A stretch of 5,471 nt of DNA, from the NCBI GenBank assembly GCA_900557385.1, contig USSP01000138.1:1-5471 (forward strand). Direction: 5' to 3'. Under the pieces are notes generated by a model that did not search any database, was not told the DNA's origin, and saw only the letters and a program-made list of their open reading frames with translations. Both the position numbers and the translations under genes were made by a program. Of this stretch, positions 1-5,467 are shown piece after piece. Source of the stretch: an uncultured Lachnospiraceae bacterium. GTDB lineage: Bacteria > Bacillota > Clostridia > Lachnospirales > Lachnospiraceae. The stretch's first letter is position 1. Each line of letters begins with the position of its first letter.

Positions 1-272
1 CCGAGGGCTCCAAGCAGTGTGGCAATGCTGCCGAAAATAATATCAGCAGGGATTGCACCGCCGAACAGGTTGGCAATAATACATCCGACAAACAGCCCCG
101 GAATCGCAGCCGGTGTAAAGAATGGCAGGATGGTCAGTGCTTCCGAAAAGCGCACCTGGATGGCGTAATTTGCCAGTCCCAGGGCATTGGCCAGCAGGGT
201 CAGCACAACATACAAAGCTGCAATTACCGCAGCCTGTGTCAGTTTGATGGTTTTTTGATTCTTCATATTCAT
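1..272 (-). CDS. queT: QueT-family queuosine-precursor transporter, 5' part (runs off the left edge)
   Basis: The minus strand is open from an ATG at 272 to the window edge, giving about 90 residues of a hydrophobic membrane protein. A stretch containing RFSEALTILPFFTPAAIPGL, then a glycine-rich segment (FVGCIIANLFGG), is characteristic of the QueT family. QueT proteins are predicted substrate-binding S components of ECF transporters, importing a queuosine precursor such as preQ1 or queuine across the cytoplasmic membrane. Residues about 10-30 form the first hydrophobic helix. There are two in-frame starts, at 272 and 266; AAAGGAG (277-283) lies 4 nt from the first and 10 nt from the second, so the start could be either. 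The C-terminal half lies outside the window. The preQ1-I-like leader upstream supports the assignment independently. Family identity is from recognised sequence; substrate is inferred. Confidence 0.9.
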   Translation of the reverse strand, partial: MNMKNQKTIKLTQAAVIAALYVVLTLLANALGLANYAIQVRFSEALTILPFFTPAAIPGLFVGCIIANLFGGAIPADIIFGSIATLLGAL

Positions 273-276
273 TTTT

Positions 277-318
277 CTCCTTTAGTTTTGTTTTATGTGA
301 GGAAGGTCTCGAACTCAC
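277..318 (-). promoter_or_regulatory. preQ1-I riboswitch candidate overlapping the queT Shine-Dalgarno
   Basis: Read on the minus strand, P1 is GTGAG (318-314) paired with CTCAC (301-297), closing a 12-nt loop TTCGAGACCTTC. This is followed by an A-rich tail ATAAAACAAAACTAA leading straight into AAGGAG. Stem length, loop length and the ATAAAA..ACTAA tail match the known preQ1-I layout. The loop CCTT (306-303) can pair with AAGG (282-279), forming the H-type pseudoknot; those AAGG bases are part of the Shine-Dalgarno. That predicts translational control: ligand bound, the RBS is hidden and queT is off. Position directly before a queT gene agrees with known preQ1 regulons. Recognised by eye, without a covariance model. 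Confidence 0.8.
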
Positions 319-325
319 AAATTTT

Positions 326-344
326 CCGAAAGAAACGTTTTCGG
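326..344. repeat. 6-bp inverted repeat between the queT promoter and riboswitch
   Basis: CCGAAA (326-331) and TTTCGG (339-344) are perfect complements around a 7-base spacer. It sits just downstream of the predicted queT -10, so it could be an operator for a DNA-binding protein or a small 5' hairpin in the leader transcript. It lacks a following T run and is not a terminator in either direction. Confidence 0.35.
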
Positions 345-351
345 CTTATGT

Positions 352-380
352 ACTATAGCACGGATTACAAGGGAATGCAA
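352..380 (-). promoter_or_regulatory. sigma-A promoter for queT
   Basis: On the minus strand TTGCAT (380-375) is followed after exactly 17 bp by TATAGT (357-352), and the -10 is preceded by TGC, making an extended -10. It lies about 34 bp upstream of the riboswitch P1 stem, so transcription would include the whole aptamer. This is the best promoter match in the window. Confidence 0.7.
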
Positions 381-440
381 GAATTGTATACTACAAGCAA
401 TATAAAATCCATGAAACTGCTATAGAAAACTCGATCTCTC

Positions 441-451
441 TATGCTAAAAT
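441..451 (+). promoter_or_regulatory. possible extended -10 promoter of the acetyltransferase gene
   Basis: TGCTAAAAT (443-451) is an extended -10 sequence with the hexamer at 446-451, placed 48 bp before the start codon. No good -35 lies 17 bp upstream (TAGAAA at 423-428 is a poor match), so it would depend on the TG extension. It is the best candidate in the divergent intergenic region on this strand. Confidence 0.4.
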
Positions 452-498
452 ACTGAATGGTTCAATTGCATTTCGTATAAAAGGAGATCACTTACATA

Positions 499-1707
499 AT
501 GAATACCGTAGAAAACTATTCTATGCGTTATTTGGAAAAAAGAGATATTGATCAATACAACGCCCTGTTGCGTTATACCTTTCAGGTGACGGAGGAAGAG
601 CTTACCGCCACCGGTTGGAAAAATGAAGAAATCAAGCAATCCAAATTCCCTGTATTGGAACGCGCAGATGTCCTTGGATGCTTTGATGGGGATAATCTGA
701 TCTCTCAATTTGCAGTCTATCCTTTGAAAATGAATATTTATGGAGAAGTCTTCCAGGTTGGATTCGTCACCAGCGTCTGCACCTATCCGGAATATACCGG
801 ACACGGTATTATGAAAAAACTGATGGTGCAAAGTCTGACCCACATGAAGAAACAGGAAAAATCCTTCGCTCTTCTTTATCCGTATTCCATCCCTCTGTAC
901 CACCATCTGGGATGGGAGATTATTTCCAACAAAATTTCCTTTATTATCAAGGATTCCCAGATTCCCACAGGAGTCCGCGCCCCCGGCTATGTGCGCCGTG
1001 TGGATTGGGACAACAGTGACTTCCATGAACTGCACTCTCATTTTGCCTCCATTACTCACGGCTGTCTGTTCCGTAACTCCCTCGCCTGGGAGGAATACTG
1101 GCGTTGGGATGAGGACGACACGAACGTAGCCGTTTACTACAATACCAACGACAAACCTTGCGGTTTCATGGTATATCTCATCAAAAACGATATTATGCAT
1201 ATCAAAGAGATGATTTACTTAAACCGGGAAGCAAAAAAGGGACTGTGGGAATATATCCATGCCCACGATTCCATGATTGATGAAGTACACGGCAATACCT
1301 ATTTCAGCGAGCCTATTGCTTTTGAGATGGATGACGGAGACATCAAAGAGTCCATCCGCCCTTACACCATGGGACGGATCATTGATGTCGAAGGATTTCT
1401 GAAAGATTATCCCTGTGATCCGGATGGGGGAACTCTGCTGATCGAACTGGATATTACAGACAAACTCCTCTCCTGGAATAACCGCAGCTTTCAGGTCTGC
1501 TTTGAGGACGGTCACTGCCATCTGACAGATAGGCCTGCGGAATATAAACTGAAAATGGACATCGCCACTCTCACCACCCTGCTATTAGGTTACAAAACAG
1601 CCGAGCGTCTCTATGAATTAGAGAGGATTTCCGGTAAAAAGGAAGCCGTTGACCGGCTGGATGATGTACTTTTTCATAAAATTCCTTATATTTCCGACTA
1701 TATTTAA
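499..1707 (+). CDS. Eis-like GNAT family N-acetyltransferase (402 aa)
   Basis: The 402-residue product has the size and layout of the Eis family: an N-terminal GNAT domain (about 8-150), a second degenerate GNAT domain (about 160-285) and a C-terminal SCP2-like domain (about 290-395). The acetyl-CoA loop is visible as TSVCTYPEYTGHGIMKKLM (91-109), where GHG replaces the GxG/A part of the Q/RxxGxG/A motif. FALLYPYSIPLYHHLGW (123-139) is the usual helix-strand end of the first domain, and Tyr134 is a candidate general acid. Eis proteins acetylate amines such as aminoglycosides or peptide lysines in the cytosol; the substrate here cannot be told. The ATG at 499 is preceded by AAGGAG (481-486) at a rather long 12-nt spacing; the next ATG at 523 has no RBS. 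It is transcribed divergently from queT, and its 3' side borders degraded DNA. The ORF is intact with no odd features. Confidence 0.88.
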   Translation: MNTVENYSMRYLEKRDIDQYNALLRYTFQVTEEELTATGWKNEEIKQSKFPVLERADVLGCFDGDNLISQFAVYPLKMNIYGEVFQVGFVTSVCTYPEYTGHGIMKKLMVQSLTHMKKQEKSFALLYPYSIPLYHHLGWEIISNKISFIIKDSQIPTGVRAPGYVRRVDWDNSDFHELHSHFASITHGCLFRNSLAWEEYWRWDEDDTNVAVYYNTNDKPCGFMVYLIKNDIMHIKEMIYLNREAKKGLWEYIHAHDSMIDEVHGNTYFSEPIAFEMDDGDIKESIRPYTMGRIIDVEGFLKDYPCDPDGGTLLIELDITDKLLSWNNRSFQVCFEDGHCHLTDRPAEYKLKMDIATLTTLLLGYKTAERLYELERISGKKEAVDRLDDVLFHKIPYISDYI

Positions 1708-1711
1708 ATAG

Positions 1712-1741
1712 AATGCACAAAGAAAACTTTTTTGAAGCATT
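1712..1741 (+). terminator. weak AT-rich hairpin after the acetyltransferase gene
   Basis: Five bases past the stop, AATGC (1712-1716) pairs with GCATT (1737-1741), and inside it an imperfect stem CAAAGAA / TTTTTTG closes a three-base loop. TTCTCATT follows, a poor T tail. It is in the right place for an intrinsic terminator but the stem is AT-rich and interrupted, so the call is weak. Confidence 0.3.
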
Positions 1742-2091
1742 TTCTCATTCTGGGTTTTACATTCCGCAATGCAGAAACTATCTTTGAAATGGTTGATTGT
1801 CTTTTCAACATTTACACGGATCTTGTAAGTATCCCCAATTTCCATTCCATCGCACCAGTCTCATGCTTTTCATGGGGCTGGTATAATTACCATTCAAAAT
1901 CATCCGGATATTCTACCTTCGGACCATGCATTATCGTCTTTACCATCCCAGTTAATCATGTTTTCAAGTCCACCATTAGCCTGTGCAACAGAAGTAAACT
2001 CTCCCTTACTCATGCCTTTTTCTTTCATATCAATGAACTGATATTTAATGCCACGCTCCTTGGTCAAACATGCCAATCTGCTTCGAAGCAT
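1735..2091 (-). pseudogene. decayed minus-strand ORF, family unknown
   Basis: A clean 63-codon stretch from an ATG at 2091 contains protein-like sequence (KGEFTSVAQANGGLENMINW, then GKDDNAWSEGRISG). It then meets TGA near 1900. Shifting frame by one continues with YPDDFEW, a TAA, then YQPHEKHETGA. Shifting back gives MEIGDTYKIRVNVEKTINHF (1845 leftward) and about 15 more plausible residues. Upstream of the ATG the same frame reads ELRKAALIEQILECF before a TGA, so the real start may lie beyond 2091. Two frame changes and at least two stops point to a dead gene. No family is recognised. It faces the acetyltransferase gene tail to tail. Confidence 0.4.
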
Positions 2092-2100
2092 ATCCTCTGA

Positions 2101-2256
2101 TCAGAAACATTCAAGAATCTGTTCTATAAGTGCGGCTTTACGCAGTTCAATTCTTCAGACTTTATACCGTTTAACTTTTATTACAATGCTTACGAAGCAA
2201 TCAAAAATGCAATCTCAGGTCACCCGGATTTCATCTTTGAGCAAAGCTGGTTCTGA
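2101..2256 (+). pseudogene. 51-codon plus-strand fragment without a start, family unknown
   Basis: After a TGA at 2098-2100 the plus strand is open for 51 codons to a TGA at 2254-2256. The translation looks like a natural C-terminus: CGFTQFNSSDFIPFNFYYNA, then YEAIKNAISGHPDFIFEQSW and a final F. It has no start codon or RBS and begins where the minus-strand decayed ORF ends, so position 2100 may be a rearrangement join. It may be a 3' gene remnant or chance; the family is not recognised. Confidence 0.25.
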
Positions 2257-2277
2257 ATAGACAATATGTAATGACCC

Positions 2278-2358
2278 CCACATTGTAGGTTCGTGGATTT
2301 GCCTGTATACTAAAGATTGTCAAAGTCAATGGTAACAGGGATTACCGCATACAAAGGG
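2278..2358 (+). ncRNA. structured left-end region of an IS110-type remnant, possible bridge RNA vestige
   Basis: Three hairpins lie in 80 bases just before the transposase start. CCAC/GTGG (2278-2281, 2293-2296) comes first. Then CCTGTAT (2302-2308) pairs with ATACA plus a two-base bulge and GG (2349-2357). This outer stem encloses ATTG-7 nt-CAAT (2316-2330) and, immediately after, GGTAA-6 nt-TTACC (2331-2346). IS110-group elements are known to encode their bridge (seeker) RNA in the non-coding left end upstream of the transposase, with a 5' stem-loop and two internal loops. Position and architecture fit; the RNA is not proved and the element is dead. Confidence 0.4.
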
Positions 2359-2368
2359 AGATCATCAA

Positions 2369-2431
2369 ATGAATTATAACACAGTTTACGTAGGAATGGA
2401 TGTACACAAAGAAAGTGTATCATTAGGATAA
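2369..2431 (+). pseudogene. IS110-family transposase, N-terminal 20-codon remnant
   Basis: ATG at 2369, with GGGAG (2356-2360) eight bases before it, starts a peptide containing YVGMDVHKES, the N-terminal signature of IS110-family transposases. The Asp in GMDVHK (residue 11) is the first acidic residue of the DEDD RuvC-like catalytic site. After SVSLG the frame hits TAA TAA, whereas a full transposase is about 400 residues. Homology seems to stop at about 2425, so nearly the whole gene has been deleted. What remains is the left end, start and RBS of the insertion sequence. Confidence 0.75.
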
Positions 2432-2584
2432 TAAGTTTTTCTAATGCTAACTTAAAGCTACCAGGATTTGATAAATCAAAGGAATAATCAGCTGCCCTTA
2501 CATCCAACTTTATCCGGCAAATATATCTGCCACCATGATCACTGACAGCATCATAGTCATGATTCTTTTTCCTGTCCTGTTATT
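2432..2584. other. gene-free remnant stretch with short ORF pieces
   Basis: No intact gene. On the minus strand an ATG at 2560 opens a 16-residue peptide (MTMMLSVIMVADIFAG) that resembles the hydrophobic core and FAG end of a bacterial lipoprotein signal peptide, preceded by AGGACAGG, but it stops at 2510. Another minus frame, with no ATG, is open from the TAA near 2584 back through the IS110 remnant. These may be the broken head of a former third gene of the surface-protein unit. Confidence 0.3.
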
Positions 2585-2944
2585 TTACCTTCCATCTCTT
2601 TTGTCCTCCCTTTCCGTTAATGCATTCTTTCTTTTCCAATTCCTTATCCCATGTTCCCTGTCCCGCAATCTGATACAGTATAACGTAACCGCAACTGCCA
2701 GAACAAAGGAAACAACACTCACAAGCACATAGCTGCCAGCATCTTTATACAGCAGGACAGAACCGTACATGCCCTGAGCCGCCATCTGTGTATGTCCTGC
2801 CACCACATGAAGCGTTCCTGCAAGAAAGGCAAATAAAACCATGCAAGCCGCAGATAGACCGTAAATTCCATGCCTCTGCTGCTGACAGTTTCTTTCGTAA
2901 ATACGCCTTTTTACCAGTTCCACCCGCTTTTGATTATTGTACAT
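2585..2944 (-). CDS. small two-helix membrane protein of unknown function
   Basis: The 119-residue product begins MYNNQKRVELVKRR. It has a basic N-terminal cytoplasmic segment (1-26), a first membrane helix about 27-48 (YGLSAACMVLFAFLAGTLHV), a short loop, the segment GMYGSVLLYKDAGSYVLVSV leading into a second helix (about 70-90), and a charged C-terminal tail. A perfect AAGGAGGTG (2955-2963) lies 11 nt before ATG 2944; a GTG at 2956 in the same frame is inside the Shine-Dalgarno and is not the start. The gene follows the large surface protein by 53 bp with no terminator, so they are probably co-transcribed. Similar small proteins with a SxLLxxAGxYVLV motif occur in Lachnospiraceae, to my recollection, but I know of no assigned function. 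A membrane partner or regulator of the surface protein is only an inference from position. Confidence 0.75.
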   Translation of the reverse strand: MYNNQKRVELVKRRIYERNCQQQRHGIYGLSAACMVLFAFLAGTLHVVAGHTQMAAQGMYGSVLLYKDAGSYVLVSVVSFVLAVAVTLYCIRLRDREHGIRNWKRKNALTEREDKRDGR

Positions 2945-3210
2945 AGGATGTGTCACCTCCTTTTCAAAGCCTTATTTACAAGGGTTTCTATCCCGCACTA
3001 TTTCCTATCTGTTTTCTTCCATTTCCGAAATCCCAGATGTAAGCCAAGTCCGATCACCAACGCTCCTGCGCAAATGCAGATAACCGGAATCCAGCCGCCA
3101 CTGTGGGAGCTGTTCTCTGACGGCAGATTCGCACCGTCATCCGGCTTTGAGTCATTGTCCGTGGGGTTATTGTCTGCGGGATTATTCTCCGCTGTTGATT
3201 TCTGATTATC

Positions 3211-3300
3211 CCCGGCATCCTCCGTTCTTTGATCGCCTGTGGTTTGATCCTCCATGACTTGATCTTCCACAGTTTGGTCTTCTGTACCCTGATCCTCCAT
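3211..3300 (-). repeat. 15-bp tandem repeat coding MEDQG/TEDQT-type units
   Basis: Six consecutive five-residue units (MEDQG, TEDQT, VEDQV, MEDQT, TTGDQ-like, TEDAG) form an acidic spacer between the last Flg_new repeat and the membrane helix of the surface protein. Such spacers hold the ectodomain away from the membrane and tend to vary in copy number between strains. Confidence 0.6.
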
Positions 3301-3921
3301 ATGCCCTGGTGTGTCTGATGAACCCGGTTCATAAGCTCCGATAAGAGATTGTCCGTTGTCTTTCCTTACGGTCTTTGCGTTATCGCCTGCTATAAGCTGT
3401 GCCGAAGCTTCCTTCGTTTTGGAATTTTCACCGGTCAGCTCTGTCTGCTTGATCCAGCCTGCATAAACCGTCCTGTTTCCATCAAGCCGGATTTCCGTAA
3501 TGGGCTGTGTCAGATTCCGATCCGCATACCAGCCGCTAAATTCATAACCTTCACGGGTTGGCCGGTAGCCGGAAAGATTAATCATATGTCCTTTCCATGC
3601 ACGAACTGCTTTGATACTGCTTCCACCACAGGTATCAAAGGTCAGGGCTGGATAGATCACCGGAGCTGTGCCACTGCTTTCCTTCGTATCACCTGAATTG
3701 TCATGGTTGGTATTATCATGGTTTGCGTCATTATGTTCTGTTTGAGCCGGGGGTACCGGCACTATATTTTGCTTCCACTTCGCATAAAAGGTCTTATCTC
3801 CTGTATCGGTACTGCTGATTTCCGTAACAGGAGAGCCGGAGAAGCCGCTGTCCTCATACCAGCCTGCAAAAGTATAGCCTTCGCGAGTAATGTCACTTGC
3901 TCCCGGCAAAGTTAATGATGT

Positions 3922-3928
3922 CCCCCCC
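3922..3928 (-). repeat. G7 homopolymer at the frameshift of the surface protein gene
   Basis: The coding strand reads ACC GGGGGGG AC. With seven G the frame runs on to a stop at 3893 after GGDIINFAGSK. With six it reads TGGTSLTLPGASDITREGYTF and keeps a perfect Flg_new repeat, joining the downstream 339-codon frame. So six is the functional length and this copy carries one extra G. Homopolymers of this kind are typical slippage sites, and also typical sequencing-error sites. Confidence 0.8.
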
Positions 3929-5107
3929 GGTATAGCTATTAATCTCCTTACCAGGTGCAATTGTTCCTCCATTTGTTTGCAATGCCACCTGATAAACTTT
4001 ATTCCAATGAGCCTCAAGCTTCAGATTATCTGTAACACTATCACTGAAATCCCACTTAGGATTTGGATTTCCAGACACATACCAGCCTTCAAAGACATAA
4101 CCGTCCTGCACGAGAGCTCCGGGATCTTGCGCTTTCTGTCCACGAAGAACTTCCTGTTGAGGAATTGATCCGACTCCTTTTGTATCAAAATCGACCGTAA
4201 CTTTTGCGCTGTTCTCGATTTGACAACTCCTATCCACGATGCCGCTAAATATACCGCCTTCTATCTTACAGTTCGACACGATTCCCTTGAAAGTTGTCAT
4301 TGAAGCAGCAGAATTCTCAGTATGTATCGTCAGCTTATCATTTTGATCTGTTTTTATTGGCAGGTCTCCTTCCACAATTCCTCCATTTGCATATAATACT
4401 GCATTTGGAATACTCTGTATATTCTCACAAAATTGAATATTACGTTTAATTGTTCCTCCATACAGATAGAATTCAGCACTATCATAATACGTGATGATGG
4501 AATCTATCGTTCCTCCATAAACCCTGAGTTTTGCACCCTCATTAATTCGAATCCCTCTCTTCGATCCATTAATGATTTCCCCTTCCTGCTGACCTGCATT
4601 TTTTATGTTCAGTTCACTTGAATCCAGCAGTGATATTGTATTGTCGTCGCCCATCTCCAGCTTATGACCATTCAAATCCAATGAAACAGTGTAAGAAGTT
4701 TCTACTCTCCCAATTACAAGCCTTTGATCCAGCATTATATTCTCTCCCAGACGGTAATTTCCAGACGGAAGCCTATAAAAAGAATCGCCGCTGGGATGTT
4801 GCACTCTATAATTCTCAATAGTATCCTGCTTCAATTCCACATCTCCACGGTTATTGGGAGCCATAACAATTGGCAGTTCATTTGTTCGCAACGTATTTTC
4901 AACATTTATGCCGGAGCTTTCTTCGCCGCATACATGAGTACATGCTGTCGGCTGGGCTTCTTCGGATTCCATTGCATCATTTCCGGACACCGTACCGGTT
5001 CCGGTGGTCTGCGGATAGCATTCTGATGTGTGCACATGAACGCAGTTTTTTGTCAGCATATCACAGGTCTCGGTATATTCATGTGTCTGCGCCTGCACTT
5101 CCTCCTG

Positions 5108-5197
5108 CTGTTGTATCTGCTTTTGTTCCTGCGTCTGCCTCTGCTCCTGCGTCTACTTTTGCTCCTGTATCTGTTTCTGCTCCTGCGTCTGCTTTTG
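5108..5197 (-). repeat. five 18-bp tandem repeats coding QKQ(T/I)QE, with a TAG in the third
   Basis: Five 18-bp units at 5197-5180, 5179-5162, 5161-5144, 5143-5126 and 5125-5108 encode a Gln-rich region right after the signal peptide. Unit 1 is CAAAAGCAGACGCAGGAG and unit 3 is CAAAAGTAGACGCAGGAG: a single C-to-T change turns Gln into amber. The frame is open again immediately and continues to the Cys/His segment, which shows the stop is a recent point mutation. Confidence 0.85.
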
Positions 5198-5385
5198 CTC
5201 CTGTTCCTGTTCGTATCCCGCTCCTGTTTCAACCGTTTCTGCCGCCCATACCGGCATCGATACTAATGTTAAGAGCATGCTCATACTTAGCAATATTCCA
5301 TAAATTCGTTTTGTCCTTTTTTTCATTCTGCACTGTCCTCCCCTTACTGTAATGCATTTTCGCAGCAGCTCAGCCTTTTCCATTC

Positions 5386-5443
5386 ATAAGTTGCCGTTTT
5401 CTACGGACCAGCTGACCAATATCCATACGTTCCGGCAACTTAT
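5386..5443 (-). promoter_or_regulatory. leader inverted repeat with a nested hairpin upstream of the surface protein gene
   Basis: ATAAGTTGCCG (5386-5396) and CGGCAACTTAT (5433-5443) are perfect 11-bp complements 36 bp apart, 60 bp before the start codon. In the leader transcript the loop itself can fold: UAUGGAU (5427-5421) with GUCCGUA (5408-5402), counting G-U pairs. It lacks a T run, so it is not an intrinsic terminator. It could be an operator pair, an mRNA-stabilising stem or an uncharacterised leader element. Confidence 0.5.
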
Positions 5444-5461
5444 TTCATGTCGGGCGTCCGC

Positions 5462-5467
5462 ACTATA
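5462..5467 (-). promoter_or_regulatory. possible -10 of the surface protein unit
   Basis: TATAGT at the right edge, read on the minus strand, is the same hexamer as in the queT promoter, and lies 19 bp before the inverted repeat. The -35 would fall outside the window, so it cannot be confirmed. Confidence 0.3.

Larger units (their letters stand above)
2257..2431 (+). mobile_element. left-end remnant of an IS110-family insertion sequence
   Basis: This span covers the non-coding left end and truncated start of the IS110 transposase. The outer boundary is not visible because this family usually lacks clear terminal inverted repeats; I place it loosely after the TGA at 2256. The right boundary is where transposase homology ends (about 2425). 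No right end is recognised in the following 150 bp. Confidence 0.5.
2998..5326 (-). pseudogene. InlB B-repeat (Flg_new) surface protein, membrane-anchored; one amber stop and one frameshift
   Basis: Reconstructed as one 775-residue protein. ATG 5326, with AGGGGAGG (5337-5344), starts a signal peptide (KKRTKR, hydrophobic core, likely cut near VWA-AE at residue 28-29). Then come a Gln/Glu/Lys repeat (about 34-75), a Cys/His segment (Cys88, 95, 103, 129, 133 with HVH and CTHVC), a beta-helix-like region rich in YGGTI/GGI turns (about 210-370), and three Listeria-Bacteroides repeats ending in GWY..W (375-442, 444-518, 559-626). The tail has an acidic TEDQ repeat, an Asn/Asp-rich linker, a membrane helix (743-764) and RKWKKTDRK. 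No LPxTG is seen, so anchoring is by the helix. It would be an extracellular, wall-exposed protein. Codon 58 is TAG (5153-5155) and a G7 tract (3922-3928) shifts the frame at codon 468. As sequenced it cannot give a full protein unless recoded or phase-variable. Confidence 0.85.

Noticed and set aside
445..1200. 251-codon open frame antisense to the acetyltransferase gene
   Set aside because: It lies fully opposite a clear GNAT gene, has no RBS and its translation has no recognisable family features; it is a codon shadow.
1732..2100. 122-codon plus-strand open frame
   Set aside because: No RBS, and the translation is Phe/Ser/His-rich without motifs; the opposite strand gives a more protein-like reading, although decayed.
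2500..2535. GGCAGAT/ATTTGCC hairpin as terminator of the surface unit
   Set aside because: It has no T run on either side and lies inside the remnant region, so it does not look like an intrinsic terminator.
2945..2956. GTG start for the small membrane protein four codons upstream of ATG
   Set aside because: The GTG overlaps the AAGGAGGTG Shine-Dalgarno itself, so it cannot be used with it; ATG 2944 is correctly spaced.
2998..3105. LPxTG sortase motif at the surface protein C-terminus
   Set aside because: The only similar string is LPSEN, without Thr-Gly; a membrane helix and basic tail are present, so simple membrane anchoring is more likely.
3893..3935. Programmed ribosomal frameshift at the G7 tract
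   Set aside because: A +1 shift is needed and there is no clear stimulatory structure or slow stop codon next to the tract; tract-length variation or error explains it more simply, though it is not excluded.
5108..5197. CRISPR-like repeat array
   Set aside because: The 18-bp units are directly tandem without spacers and stay in frame as QKQTQE, so this is a coding repeat.
5030..5266. Leucine-rich plus-strand frame resembling a membrane protein
   Set aside because: It is the complement of the CAG/GAG-rich Gln/Glu repeat of the surface protein; the Leu runs follow from CTG/CTC on the opposite strand.
5327..5383. Earlier ATG at 5383 for the surface protein (19 extra residues)
   Set aside because: It would put a charged, Cys-containing stretch before the signal peptide and has no RBS; ATG 5326 follows AGGGGAGG and begins a normal signal peptide.
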